From CAZSDU01 sp964429135 (GTDB lineage: Bacteria; Bacteroidota; Bacteroidia; Bacteroidales; FEN-979), in contig CAYSAU010000021.1 in the NCBI GenBank assembly GCA_964429135.1, positions 1-39,469 of the forward strand: a stretch of 39,469 nucleotides of DNA, read 5' to 3'. Made by a program: the position numbers and the translations under genes. The notes beneath the pieces were generated by a model. The model was given only the letters and a program-made list of their open reading frames with translations, was not told the DNA's origin and did no database searches. Positions 9,632-18,131 of the stretch are shown here, piece after piece. Numbering within the stretch: the stretch's first letter is position 1; each line of letters opens with the position of its first letter.

Positions 9632-10533
9632 TCCCGGTAATCCACGGCTGAAAAAAAACTGGCCTGGCCAGGAATGAATTTTGAGTTTTTGCTCAGATTC
9701 CGGGAGACTCCACATTCAATCAATACTGATCCTGCCGTTTCCTGAAGTTTACGTTGCGTATTAAACCAATTAAAAGGTTGGTATAGATTTCTGACGATCT
9801 CCCTGATTATCTGTTCTGAAGTACGGATGGTTCCCTGATCAATGACTGAGACCAGGGATACCGATGAAGGGCGGACCCCCAGGTTACGGACAAAAGGTTC
9901 AAATGTTTTACGTGTATCTTTCAGGAAAAAGGAATGATAGGGAGCGGTGGCATTCAGTAGTCTGGTATGTAATGCTCCTTCCTCCCTGGCTTGTTCCAGG
10001 ATGGTTACAACGGATGTTTTACGGCCCGAAATCACAAAGGAAAATTCAGCCATCTGGTTGGATATCTGGGTATCTCGGTCAATATTTTTGATCAACTGAA
10101 CGATGTCGGATTGATTGAGCCCGATGACATTCCCCATGGAAAATTCCAGACCTGAATTGATCTTATCAATTTCCAGATAAGCCTGCCTGATGAGCAGCAG
10201 TCCATCCCTGAAAGAAAAGGCGCCTGAGGTTTGAAGGGCGGCATATAATCCCATGCTTAACCCGGCAATGAAATCAGGGATGACTTTTTTCTCTCTTAAC
10301 ATTTCTGCGATGGTACACCCGAAGATATACGACATATATTGATTACGGAGTTCATCCTCAAGAAAGTTATTCCTGAGTGGATGAAAATCCTTCAACTGAT
10401 CATCTATAAAGGAAGAAGCGTCCTCCACAAGAGATTTAAAACAAGTCTGGAAATCAGGACATTGAAAGTGATGGAACTCACTGTAATCGTTGGCAAAAGC
10501 CGGAAAAACAAAAATTATTTTAGCTCCTGACAA
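9628..10533 (-). CDS. FabD-like ACP acyltransferase (probable malonyltransferase)
   Basis: Alpha/beta-hydrolase-type acyltransferase that would load malonyl (or another acyl) groups from CoA onto ACP. The nucleophile elbow is GLSMG with Ser93, the catalytic His is His200 in APYHS, and Arg116 in LLLIRQ may be the malonate-selective Arg. It differs from typical FabD in lacking the N-terminal GQGSQ motif (it has VFPAFANDY). The only plausible start is a TTG at 10533, because the frame is closed by a TAA at 10543-10545. It is the last gene of the long minus-strand run, 12 bp after an ACP gene, and its stop overlaps the convergent radical SAM gene. Family is clear; acyl selectivity is inferred. 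Confidence 0.82.
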   Translation of the reverse strand: MSGAKIIFVFPAFANDYSEFHHFQCPDFQTCFKSLVEDASSFIDDQLKDFHPLRNNFLEDELRNQYMSYIFGCTIAEMLREKKVIPDFIAGLSMGLYAALQTSGAFSFRDGLLLIRQAYLEIDKINSGLEFSMGNVIGLNQSDIVQLIKNIDRDTQISNQMAEFSFVISGRKTSVVTILEQAREEGALHTRLLNATAPYHSFFLKDTRKTFEPFVRNLGVRPSSVSLVSVIDQGTIRTSEQIIREIVRNLYQPFNWFNTQRKLQETAGSVLIECGVSRNLSKNSKFIPGQASFFSAVDYRD

Positions 10534-10545
10534 TAGCGCGAATTA

Positions 10546-10854
10546 TTATTTTTCCAATTCTAGCAGGCGGTTTTCATGCTCAATAATAAGCATCTGCATA
10601 TTGATTAGTTCACCGATGGTAGCAACGGGGTGCTTAACAGCATATTTCCCGATGGTTTTCAGTTCAATATCAAGATTGTATTTTTTCTTAAAGATTTCAA
10701 TTAATTCAAGAAACATCAAAGAGTCACCGTCGAGATCATTGATGATATTGGTCTGATCGCTGATTTTGCTTTGATCAACTTCACATTCTTCTGCAAAAAA
10801 ATGATAGACGGTTTCCTTTACTTCATTTTTTGTATTTTCTGTTATTCTGGCCAT
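10546..10854 (-). CDS. Acyl carrier protein
   Basis: A 102-residue carrier protein. The phosphopantetheine site is Ser45 in LDGDSLMFLEL, with the usual helix II hydrophobics after it. The C-terminus is longer than in housekeeping AcpP, with an extra helical stretch ending in LLELEK. It lies between a FabF-type ketosynthase and the FabD-like gene, so KS, ACP and acyltransferase form a compact elongation/loading set at the 3' end of the run. Three ACPs in the window imply more than one carrier-bound chain or stage. Certain as an ACP; its specific partner is not determinable. Confidence 0.9.
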   Translation of the reverse strand: MARITENTKNEVKETVYHFFAEECEVDQSKISDQTNIINDLDGDSLMFLELIEIFKKKYNLDIELKTIGKYAVKHPVATIGELINMQMLIIEHENRLLELEK

Positions 10855-10870
10855 CCGGTAAAATTTTTTA

Positions 10871-10878
10871 CAAAAATA
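10871..10878 (-). promoter_or_regulatory. TATTTTTG box upstream of the ACP at 10854
   Basis: On the minus strand this is TATTTTTG, in the 42-bp gap between the FabF stop and the ACP start. It matches TAnnTTTG, but I see no -33 partner at the right spacing. It may be an internal promoter or only A/T-rich spacer. Confidence 0.25.
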
Positions 10879-10896
10879 GTATTTTTTATCATGTGA

Positions 10897-12117
10897 TCAC
10901 CCGGAGTACTTTTTGAAAACAAGGCAGGCGTTATGACCCCCAAACCCGAAGGAGTTTGAAAGGGCCACCCTGACAATTTTTTTACGGAATTGATGGGGGA
11001 CAAAATCGAGGTCAAGTTCTGGATCAGGCTGATCCAGGTTGATCGTTGGATGGATGAGATCATTCCTGATACTCAGAATGGTAATGATGCTTTCAATGGC
11101 TCCGGCTGCGCCGATGGTATGACCCAGCATGGATTTTGAGGAACTGACGGGGATTTTGAATGCTTTTTCCCCGAATACTTTTTTTATGGCAAAGGTCTCT
11201 GCTCGGTCGTTCAATTCTGTTGAAGTGCCATGTGCATTGATATAATCCACCTCATCCGGAAAAATGCCTGCATTTTCCATGGCTTGTTTCATGGTATTGG
11301 CCATCCCTTCTCCATCTTTCATCGGTGCCATGATGTTATAGCCTTCGCTGGTCATTGCATGGCCTGCGATTTCAGCATAAATTCTGGCATTCCTTGCCCT
11401 GGCCATAGGTTCTGATTCCAGCATGATAACTCCAGCACCTTCACCGATCACAAAACCATCACGGTCGATCGAAAAGGGTTTACTGGCTTTTTCAGGAGGG
11501 TCATTGGCTACAGATAGTGCGTATAAGGCATTGAAACCAGCAATTTCTTCTTGATTTATAATCGAGTCAGCGCCGCCGGCAATAACCACATCAGCCTTAC
11601 CACTCCTGATCATATCACAACCCAAAGCAATAGCATAGGCTGAGGAGGCACAGGCGGTATTTAGGGCAAAATTCGGCCCAAGCAACTGAAATTCAAGGGA
11701 CACCCAGGCAGACATTGAGTTAGTCATGCTTTTAAAAATAGTATTCTGGGGGGTGGTATCTTTTTCGATGGTGGAGTTTCCGGTATTTACCACTCCCATA
11801 ATAACAGAGCAGCGCTTGCGGTCAAGGGTGGAAAAGTCAATTCCTGAATCAGTCACGGCATCTTTTGCTGCTACTATACACATACGGGTTACCCTGGTCA
11901 TCTGACCGGAAGCACGTTTCTTGATATAGCTCCGGGCATGCTCATCAAACCCTGAGGGGAGCTCAGCAGCGATTTTTGTGATTGAATCTGAGGGATCGAA
12001 AAGGCTGATGGTCCTTACTCCACTTTTTCCGGCTAACAGCTTATCCCAATTTGTTTGAATATCAAAACCCAGGGATGATACCATTCCCATACCTGTAACC
12101 ACTACTTTTACGGACAT
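10897..12117 (-). CDS. FabF-type beta-ketoacyl-ACP synthase
   Basis: A 406-residue KAS II-like condensing enzyme for decarboxylative malonyl-ACP elongation. The full catalytic triad is visible: Cys156 in NTACASSAY, His296 in NAHGTST and His333 in LGHTIGAAG. The C-terminal SNSFGFGGHNA motif and the length are normal for the family. It is followed by an ACP (42 bp) and preceded by a small c-type cytochrome (9 bp gap). It has no CLF neighbour, unlike the three ketosynthases at 20-27 kb, so it probably acts as an ordinary homodimer. It could serve primary fatty acid synthesis, but its position inside the run argues for pathway-specific use. Confidence 0.93.
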   Translation of the reverse strand: MSVKVVVTGMGMVSSLGFDIQTNWDKLLAGKSGVRTISLFDPSDSITKIAAELPSGFDEHARSYIKKRASGQMTRVTRMCIVAAKDAVTDSGIDFSTLDRKRCSVIMGVVNTGNSTIEKDTTPQNTIFKSMTNSMSAWVSLEFQLLGPNFALNTACASSAYAIALGCDMIRSGKADVVIAGGADSIINQEEIAGFNALYALSVANDPPEKASKPFSIDRDGFVIGEGAGVIMLESEPMARARNARIYAEIAGHAMTSEGYNIMAPMKDGEGMANTMKQAMENAGIFPDEVDYINAHGTSTELNDRAETFAIKKVFGEKAFKIPVSSSKSMLGHTIGAAGAIESIITILSIRNDLIHPTINLDQPDPELDLDFVPHQFRKKIVRVALSNSFGFGGHNACLVFKKYSG

Positions 12118-12126
12118 CAGGAAAGC

Positions 12127-12519
12127 TTATTTTTGGAGCGTTTTAGCCCAGGTACATATCAGGTTAGTTTCTTTTTCTGTTGGAATCATATTCGGGTAAT
12201 TCTTACGAAATCCTTTTGGGGGCATGGACCCACGTGTAATGGAATTACAAATCCTGTTTGCTTTGTCAGCCTGTTTGGCTGGTGTGTATGTTTCCCATTT
12301 GTTGAAATTCACTACACTTTTTGCGAACCCGCTGCCAGTATTGGAATGACAATTCATACATGATTTCTGGCAGATTCTCATTACTGAATCGGGGAGGGCG
12401 GAGGGCGCATTCGTCTGGGATGAATTTTCCAGTCCTTTCGCAGACCCGGATTTAAAAGTGATAAAAAATACCAGTGTAATCCCGGCCACAAAAAGAGTGA
12501 TCGCAAATATCTTTTTCAT
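12127..12519 (-). CDS. Small exported c-type cytochrome (haem-binding domain)
   Basis: A 130-residue protein with an N-terminal hydrophobic signal/anchor (residues ~3-21) and one CxxCH haem c site (Cys54-Met-Asn-Cys57-His58). Met99 in GSMPPKG is a likely distal ligand, as in the Bacteroidetes haem-binding domain proteins with an MPP motif. It would sit in the periplasm, tethered or secreted. A cytochrome is unexpected between a 3-hydroxyacyl-CoA dehydrogenase and a ketosynthase. It may carry electrons for a periplasmic oxidation step or be a passenger gene. The 58-bp gap upstream contains two TATCTTTA sequences on the minus strand that resemble -7 boxes, so it may also be transcribed separately. 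Confidence 0.8.
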   Translation of the reverse strand: MKKIFAITLFVAGITLVFFITFKSGSAKGLENSSQTNAPSALPDSVMRICQKSCMNCHSNTGSGFAKSVVNFNKWETYTPAKQADKANRICNSITRGSMPPKGFRKNYPNMIPTEKETNLICTWAKTLQK

Positions 12520-12577
12520 AGGGTTAGTTTTTTAAAGATAAGGGTAAAGATAAATAGAAAATATGGGATAATGAAAA

Positions 12578-13624
12578 TTATAATTCAAAGAGGCCTTTTT
12601 CCAGTTCAAAATATTCTTTGAGGGCTTCATTCATTTCTTCGATGGAGCATCCGGAACGCATCGAAAATCGCTTTGCGGATGAAAAAAAAGTCTGACGCAG
12701 ATGATGAATGATTCCCTCAGAATCAATATCTGGATTTTCTTGGTCATGGAGCATAGGGTAGAATCCCTGTCCTGATTTCTGTCCCAGATGCCTCGTTCTT
12801 ATCTTTTCCTCCAGTTCATGGATAAGTGGCAGGTAATAATCACGGTGAGGATAATCAAAAGTATAGTTGTTAATGGCTGATAGCATTGTATCCAGGCCTA
12901 CACTGTCCATAAAGTGGAAGACCCCGAACGGAAAGAAATGATTTCTGACCAGTTCATCCAGTTGCCGAACAGTGATATGCCCAGCTTTGACCAGTTGAAA
13001 AGCTTCGTTTTGAAAGTCAAGAAATATTCTGTTAAGGATAAAACTATGAGGTTCATCAAGCACCAGGAATTTGCGATGGATATGCTCAAGGAAATGGATG
13101 ATCTTTTTCCTGGTTTCCTCCGAGCTTGTTTCTGGGAATATGATTTCCACGATATTCTTGAGGTTGACGGGATAAAAAAAGTGCAATCCGGCAAAGCTTC
13201 GTTTTCTCTGTTCGGAAGGGATGAGCCGGCTGGGATTAATCGAGGATGAATTGGAAGTGAGAATACCTTCCTGGGGGAGGATTTTATCCAGTAAGCTAAA
13301 AAGTTCCAGTTTCTGCTCAATGACTTCCGGAATGGCCTCAATAATCAGGTCGCAGGCAGAAACAGCCTCCAGCTCGCGGGTGATGTTAACCGTTGAATGC
13401 CTTAGCCGGAATTTTTCTTCAGTGAGTATCCCTGCTTCCAGTTTACGCTTCATTTTTTTTTGAAAACTTTTCCTGATGCTTTCAGGGTCAGTTTCTGGAT
13501 GGCATATCCAAACCAGACGGTAATCAAAGTCAAGCAGGTAGTAAAAAATATTGCTTCCCATTTTGCCTTCGCCAATGATTCCGATGCTCCGGATGACCGA
13601 TGAGGGAGGTTGGTGTGCGGTCAT
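12578..13624 (-). CDS. 3-hydroxyacyl-CoA dehydrogenase family protein
   Basis: NAD-dependent dehydrogenase with an N-terminal Rossmann fold (IGIIGEGKMG, GxGxMG at residues 18-23), catalytic His148 in GLHFFYPV and Glu160 in NIVEII, and a C-terminal 3HCDH helical domain ending near KSGQGFYPM. In beta-oxidation the family oxidises L-3-hydroxyacyl-CoA; it can run in reverse. Its start overlaps the upstream radical SAM stop by 4 bp (ATGA), so the two are translationally coupled. Together with two upstream crotonases it gives a CoA-type beta-carbon processing module inside an ACP-based locus. A polyene-modifying role is inference. Confidence 0.88.
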   Translation of the reverse strand: MTAHQPPSSVIRSIGIIGEGKMGSNIFYYLLDFDYRLVWICHPETDPESIRKSFQKKMKRKLEAGILTEEKFRLRHSTVNITRELEAVSACDLIIEAIPEVIEQKLELFSLLDKILPQEGILTSNSSSINPSRLIPSEQRKRSFAGLHFFYPVNLKNIVEIIFPETSSEETRKKIIHFLEHIHRKFLVLDEPHSFILNRIFLDFQNEAFQLVKAGHITVRQLDELVRNHFFPFGVFHFMDSVGLDTMLSAINNYTFDYPHRDYYLPLIHELEEKIRTRHLGQKSGQGFYPMLHDQENPDIDSEGIIHHLRQTFFSSAKRFSMRSGCSIEEMNEALKEYFELEKGLFEL

Positions 13625-15150
13625 GTTTGAGTGGGATGATTTTCCTGTTGTAAAACGATACGACGGTATTCTTCCATATTTCGTTGATGGATTTGGATAT
13701 GCCGATAATAGCCCAGCATGGAAAGAAGAAATCCTAATCCCTTATCGATGGCTAATTGCTTGTTTCTGATAAGGTTAAGGATAAATAAAAATAATTTTTT
13801 ACGTTCTGGATCTCTGGTCAGCACAAACTCCCTGAAGGTAATCCACGAAAGCCGGACTTTCATCCAGACAGAGATGCTCCCCCCTGGTCGTACGAAGGCG
13901 CCATTGCTGAACAAGGCTTCTGCTTTTTCACGGATGGTTTGAAAAGAATAAAGCCTGGCAATGGTTTCCATGTATTTATCAAAAATATTGATCTGGCTCA
14001 TTTTACTGTAATGGATGGTAGGAAAATGACCCACTCCGAGTTCGGGATCGCAATGCATTAATCTTCCTTCTGTTTCGAGTTTTTTATGCAATTCAGTTCC
14101 CGGAGGGGCATTCAACAGATGAAGGTTAACATTGGGCAGATGATGTTCCAAGGTAAAGTCGAAAATGCGGTCAAACTCATCCAGACCGTCATTATCAAAA
14201 CCAACCACGAAACTGGCATTGATATGGATGCCGGCTGAATGGATTTTTCGGATGGCTTCGGCAAAGATCTTACCACCCTGGTTATGGTGCTTATGGGTTT
14301 CATCAAGGCTTTCCGGGTTCAGGGATTCGAAACCCACTAAAATATTGAAACATCCGGCATCCGCCATCAGATGAAGCAGTTCTTCATCCTTCGCCACATC
14401 CAGGCTGCACATGCAACCCCAGGAGATATGCAGGGGTTTGATGGCCTGCATCAGCTCTTTAGCATATCTTTTATTGATGGTCAGGTTATCATCTACAAAA
14501 AAGAAATAGTTGGAGGGGGCTGCTTTAATTTCATCCACCACGTTATCGATATCGCGGTATCGCATTTTTCTTCCAAAGATTTTGGAAACGAGGCAGAAAT
14601 CACAATTGAAGGGACAACCGCGGGAAACCTGTATGGCGACCTGGAAGATCCTTTTCATATTCACCAGGTCCCAACGTGGGGGAAGTTGTTTTTTGAATGC
14701 TATCGGAAATGTGGACTCATAGATGGATTTCAGGGTTCCGTTTTCGAAATCTTTAAGGCATTGTTCCCATTTTCCTTCAGCCTCGCCAACGATGACACTG
14801 TCGCCATGTTTCAGGGATTCTTCCGGTGAAAAGGAGGCAAAAGGTCCGCCATAGATAATTTTGACACCCCATTTGCGATAATGGTCTCCCAGTTCAAATG
14901 CTCGGCGTGAAGTGGCAGCCAGGGTCGTGATGCCGATGATATCAGGGATGATTCCGCTAGGAAGATCTTCAATTTCTTCATCATAGATCCGGATATCATA
15001 ATGGTTGGGAGTCAGTGAGGCTATCGTAGGCAATGCAAGGGGAATCATGAACCTTCGTTTCCCAAACATCTTAGCTAATTCACTATGTGCCGGATAATTG
15101 ATAAACCGTTGCCTCGGACTGATTAAGAAAAGCAAATATTTTTTCTTCAC
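13621..15150 (-). CDS. B12-binding domain radical SAM protein (rSAM4)
   Basis: A 509-residue radical SAM enzyme. The N-terminal B12-binding-like domain includes PDIIGITTLA (~69-78) and IIYGGPFASF (~98-107). The cluster motif is CPFNCDFC (Cys179, Cys183, Cys186) followed by FGRKMRYRD. The C-terminal half has NAPPGTELHKKL and resembles DUF4070-type B12/rSAM proteins. The start is a GTG at 15150, the only sensible start in frame. It begins 21 bp after the altered KAS III gene and overlaps the 3-hydroxyacyl-CoA dehydrogenase gene, so it belongs to the coupled module 18520-12578. Substrate unknown; a lipid or acyl-thioester is the most economical guess. Confidence 0.88.
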   Translation of the reverse strand: MKKKYLLFLISPRQRFINYPAHSELAKMFGKRRFMIPLALPTIASLTPNHYDIRIYDEEIEDLPSGIIPDIIGITTLAATSRRAFELGDHYRKWGVKIIYGGPFASFSPEESLKHGDSVIVGEAEGKWEQCLKDFENGTLKSIYESTFPIAFKKQLPPRWDLVNMKRIFQVAIQVSRGCPFNCDFCLVSKIFGRKMRYRDIDNVVDEIKAAPSNYFFFVDDNLTINKRYAKELMQAIKPLHISWGCMCSLDVAKDEELLHLMADAGCFNILVGFESLNPESLDETHKHHNQGGKIFAEAIRKIHSAGIHINASFVVGFDNDGLDEFDRIFDFTLEHHLPNVNLHLLNAPPGTELHKKLETEGRLMHCDPELGVGHFPTIHYSKMSQINIFDKYMETIARLYSFQTIREKAEALFSNGAFVRPGGSISVWMKVRLSWITFREFVLTRDPERKKLFLFILNLIRNKQLAIDKGLGFLLSMLGYYRHIQIHQRNMEEYRRIVLQQENHPTQT

Positions 15151-15171
15151 ACGAACTCCTAATTCATTTAA

Positions 15172-16305
15172 CTAGTTCCTGACTGAAAGTATGTACCCGG
15201 CCTGCATAAATTTACTGACCTCGGTGACAAAACTCAGAATAACATCTCCCTGGTGCAATTTTTCTTCTCTTCTGATCTTATCCAGGCATAACAATGCCAT
15301 CGGCGGGCCTATGTAGCCCATGGAGGCCATTTTTGAATACAGGGTTTCAGGCCTGATGCCCAAGGCCTGACATTCCTCCAGTATCAACTCGGAAATATGC
15401 CGGGAAGGAAAGTTTACCTGAAAAAACCTCAGCTTGTTTAGGTTGATGGGATGATGTCGAAGCATCCGCTGGAGTCCCATAAAAAAAACGCTTCCACCGG
15501 GTTCATGAAAGTTAGCACGGAGTTCCTCCTGAAACATCTGTGCCAGATGATGGTAAGCTTTTTCATACTCTTCCCGGGGATTCATCCAATAAGCAGGTCG
15601 CTTGTTACCCATAGCAGCAGGCTTTTTCCCTCCTATGGATTCCATATAGGTATAATCCACGTACAACCCGTTATTGGGATCGTCAGTGGCCTTCAGCACC
15701 AGGGAAGATGCTCCGTCTGATAAAAAATAGCGAAGAAAAAGTTCTTCCTTTTTCACCATTTCCTGGTGGTAATACTCTGCTACCAGTTCAGATGACGACA
15801 TGCTGGAGGAGATGACCAGGGCCGTATTATATCTACCGCTGCGCAGTAGATCCGAGGCCAGCAACAATGCTTTATAGGCAGAGGTACAATTGGCATGAAT
15901 GGAAAGTTCTGCACAGTGTTCAATCCCCAGGGCTTCCTGAATCATGACGGAAGCGGTAGGCATCTGGTCCTGATGGGCGCTGCCATAAACGATCAGGTCG
16001 ATGTCCTGAGGTTGAAGCCCAGCATCATGAAGGGCTATGTTGGCAGCTTTTACAGACATGCTGACATTATCTTCTGTAAACTTCCTGCTGAGCGGATCGA
16101 TGGCAAAATGATAAAATTCAACTTCGAGCAACTCATTCATCAGGGAATGTATTCTTTTCAGCCATTTTCGGATTTTTTCGGGAGCCCGTGTCAGCTCACC
16201 CAGGTAGTAATCCACTTCTCCCCGGGGAATCGGCTTACCTGGCAGGAAGGATCCACTACCAGCGATCCTGACGAAGCGTTCAGGGATAATTTGGTTTTTT
16301 TTCAT
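15172..16305 (-). CDS. KAS III (FabH/DarB-like) protein with altered active site
   Basis: Thiolase-fold protein of the ketosynthase III group, 377 residues. The nucleophile Cys140 is present in HANCTSAYKAL and the glycine-rich C-terminus is recognisable. By hand alignment the region of FabH's PHQAN motif reads QVNFPSRH (residues 296-303), so the catalytic His is replaced by Asn or another residue. The HGNTS motif reads MGYIGPP (329-335), so the catalytic Asn is lost. Decarboxylative condensation is therefore doubtful; acyl transfer or a condensation without decarboxylation is more likely. It overlaps the upstream crotonase by 4 bp. It may replace DarB of dialkylresorcinol loci, but I see no DarA. 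Confidence 0.8.
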   Translation of the reverse strand: MKKNQIIPERFVRIAGSGSFLPGKPIPRGEVDYYLGELTRAPEKIRKWLKRIHSLMNELLEVEFYHFAIDPLSRKFTEDNVSMSVKAANIALHDAGLQPQDIDLIVYGSAHQDQMPTASVMIQEALGIEHCAELSIHANCTSAYKALLLASDLLRSGRYNTALVISSSMSSSELVAEYYHQEMVKKEELFLRYFLSDGASSLVLKATDDPNNGLYVDYTYMESIGGKKPAAMGNKRPAYWMNPREEYEKAYHHLAQMFQEELRANFHEPGGSVFFMGLQRMLRHHPINLNKLRFFQVNFPSRHISELILEECQALGIRPETLYSKMASMGYIGPPMALLCLDKIRREEKLHQGDVILSFVTEVSKFMQAGYILSVRN

Positions 16306-16988
16306 GAGCTGAAATAATTCCTGAGGTAGAGTTTCTTTTTCTCCCTGAAATAATCACCGGAGATACTTCGGGCAAAGTCAAGGGAAGTTTGAAGCAAGTC
16401 TTTTTTCGGAAGGATCCGGTCTATGAGGTTCAGCCGAAGAGCGTCTGAAGCAGTGAATGTTTTGCCTTTCAATACCAGTTCAATGGCATTGGCATTCCCT
16501 GACAGGGAGGCGACCTGCCTGGTTCCCCCCAGTCCGGGTATGAGGTTGAAGGAGGCTTCGGGCAAACCGAACACAGCATCTTCTCCGCTGAAGCGGAAAT
16601 GACTGGAAAGGGCGAGTTCCATGGCCGACCCCAGGCAAACTCCTCGGATGGCTGATATGACAGGGATAGGAAGCTGGCCGAGGAGGAGCATTGAGGTAGA
16701 ATTTTCTGTCAGAAAGTCAGGCATCAGGGTAACTTTACCATGCTGATCAATTCGGGATGTTGTAGTTATTTCTTGCAGTAGGGTAGGAAGATCAACACCT
16801 GAAGAAAAATGTCTTCCTTTTCCACTGATCACCAGCGCGCGAATATCCTCAGACAACCTGATCTCTTCAATAAGGTGGTTTAATTCTAGGAAGAAATCAG
16901 CCGACATGCTGTTCGAGGGCGGCTGATTCAGCAACAGATGTCCGATCTCATGCTTTACACAGAACGAAATGGTCGAATAGGTTGTCAT
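16302..16988 (-). CDS. Enoyl-CoA hydratase/isomerase family protein (crotonase 2)
   Basis: A 228-residue crotonase-fold enzyme. The oxyanion-hole segment GKGRHFSSG (~57-65) and both acidic residues of the family are present: Glu124 in SAMELALS and Glu144 in GLPEASF, followed by IPGLGGTRQ. It is slightly shorter than usual at the C-terminus. Members hydrate enoyl-CoAs, isomerise double bonds or decarboxylate; the sequence does not discriminate. It overlaps the preceding crotonase gene by 4 bp and the following KAS III gene by 4 bp, so all three are translationally coupled. A neighbouring pair of crotonases could form a hetero-complex or process two chain positions. Confidence 0.88.
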   Translation of the reverse strand: MTTYSTISFCVKHEIGHLLLNQPPSNSMSADFFLELNHLIEEIRLSEDIRALVISGKGRHFSSGVDLPTLLQEITTTSRIDQHGKVTLMPDFLTENSTSMLLLGQLPIPVISAIRGVCLGSAMELALSSHFRFSGEDAVFGLPEASFNLIPGLGGTRQVASLSGNANAIELVLKGKTFTASDALRLNLIDRILPKKDLLQTSLDFARSISGDYFREKKKLYLRNYFSS

Positions 16989-17740
16989 TCAGAAAGTTTT
17001 CTTCTTTGTGCTTCAGCAATGGCCAGTTCACAAAACAAACGGGTTTCTTCCCTGAATGCTTCTGCCGGTGTCATGGATTTTGCATTTTTTAAAGCGCTCA
17101 TCACCGCATGTATGACCTTAACTGGCCGATCCCTGGTAATATTCTGCAGAAATTGAAAGGAAAAATCGAAAAGTTTTTGCTTACTCACGATAAAGTCGAT
17201 GATTTTCATCTCCAGGGCATCTTCGGCATTGATCATATCACCACTGAGAATCATTTTCAGGGATTCCTTGAATCCGGCTTGTTTCTCCATCCTTACTGTC
17301 CCTCCAAGGCCGGGCATGAGCTGATGATTGACTTCAGGAAAAGCAAACAGGGAATTTTCCGTACACACCCTGATATGACAGGCCAGTGCAATTTCCAGTC
17401 CGCCACCAAAACATATTCCCTGGATCGCTGCCAGGACAGGAATGTCAAGATTTTCAAGGTGGTCGAGAACCGCTTTCCCTTTTTCAATTTTTTCAGATAC
17501 ATTTTCAAGTGACCTGATCATTTCAAAGAGGTTTTCAAGCTTCCCGCCTCCGGAAAAATGTTTTCCAGCACCGGTGATCATGATGCCTTTAAGATAGTCG
17601 TAGGAAGTCCATTGCTGTAATACTTCGAGTGGGACAAAGTCAGGTTTAATCAGATAATTTTCCGGCGGGTTGTTCAGGGTAATGATCCCGATATCGTTTT
17701 TTATTTCCCAGGTGATTTTGTCAATTTTTTCCATCTGCAT
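16985..17740 (-). CDS. Enoyl-CoA hydratase/isomerase family protein (crotonase 1)
   Basis: A 251-residue crotonase-fold enzyme with GAGKHFSGG in the oxyanion-hole segment (~57-65), Glu116 in GGGLEIALA and Glu136 in AFPEVNHQ followed by MPGLGGTVR. Both catalytic Glu positions of enoyl-CoA hydratase are retained, so hydration/dehydration of a 2-enoyl thioester is possible. The start at 17740 overlaps the thioesterase gene by 20 bp; an ATG at 17734 is an alternative. It is a paralogue of the adjacent crotonase but clearly diverged. Position in the coupled module suggests a role in beta-carbon processing together with the 3-hydroxyacyl-CoA dehydrogenase. Confidence 0.88.
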   Translation of the reverse strand: MQMEKIDKITWEIKNDIGIITLNNPPENYLIKPDFVPLEVLQQWTSYDYLKGIMITGAGKHFSGGGKLENLFEMIRSLENVSEKIEKGKAVLDHLENLDIPVLAAIQGICFGGGLEIALACHIRVCTENSLFAFPEVNHQLMPGLGGTVRMEKQAGFKESLKMILSGDMINAEDALEMKIIDFIVSKQKLFDFSFQFLQNITRDRPVKVIHAVMSALKNAKSMTPAEAFREETRLFCELAIAEAQRRKLSE

Positions 17741-18131
17741 CTTGTTTGATCAGCATTGCTATCTCGCTGGGAATATCATGAGGAATCCTTTGCTGATCGA
17801 CAAAAATTGTTTTTACCTTTGCTCTGGCTACAGTCAGTTTTGAATGATGATGTGTTATTTTCTGGGTGAATAATAAGTAGGGTGGCTCGCTTTTCATGAT
17901 AGTGCTTATAGCGATCTCATCAAGCAGTTTCAGTTCCCGTTGGTAGCGAATCTTGATTTCGACAACGACCAAAAAAAGCTGGTTTTCCCCTATTTTATCA
18001 AGCAAATTATTATCATGGCAGAATTCCCAGCGGGCCTGTTCGAGATAATTCAAATATACGGCATTGTTGACATGCTGATAGGAGTCCAGCTCATATCCTC
18101 TTACAGTGATATTTGTAATATGACGTTTCAT
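17721..18131 (-). CDS. Acyl-CoA/ACP thioesterase, 4HBT hotdog family
   Basis: A 136-residue single hotdog domain of the 4-hydroxybenzoyl-CoA thioesterase/YbgC type, with the catalytic Asp16 in ELDSYQHVNNAVYLNYLEQ, the usual D-x3-HVNN-x-Y-x3-E pattern. It would release an acyl chain from CoA or ACP in the cytoplasm. Its ATG overlaps the stop of the FabZ-like gene by one base (TGATG), and its 3' end overlaps crotonase 1. A second thioesterase of the same superfamily lies at 27264-27680. Confidence 0.88.
   Translation of the reverse strand: MKRHITNITVRGYELDSYQHVNNAVYLNYLEQARWEFCHDNNLLDKIGENQLFLVVVEIKIRYQRELKLLDEIAISTIMKSEPPYLLFTQKITHHHSKLTVARAKVKTIFVDQQRIPHDIPSEIAMLIKQDADGKN

Noticed and set aside
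15172..16305. Calling the KAS III protein DarB of a dialkylresorcinol pathway
   Set aside because: No DarA-like gene is present and the catalytic His/Asn motifs are altered, so the name would over-claim function.
15895..16317. Plus-strand frame of 140 codons within the KAS III gene
   Set aside because: Shadow of a coding sequence whose thiolase-fold motifs are unambiguous; no family resemblance.
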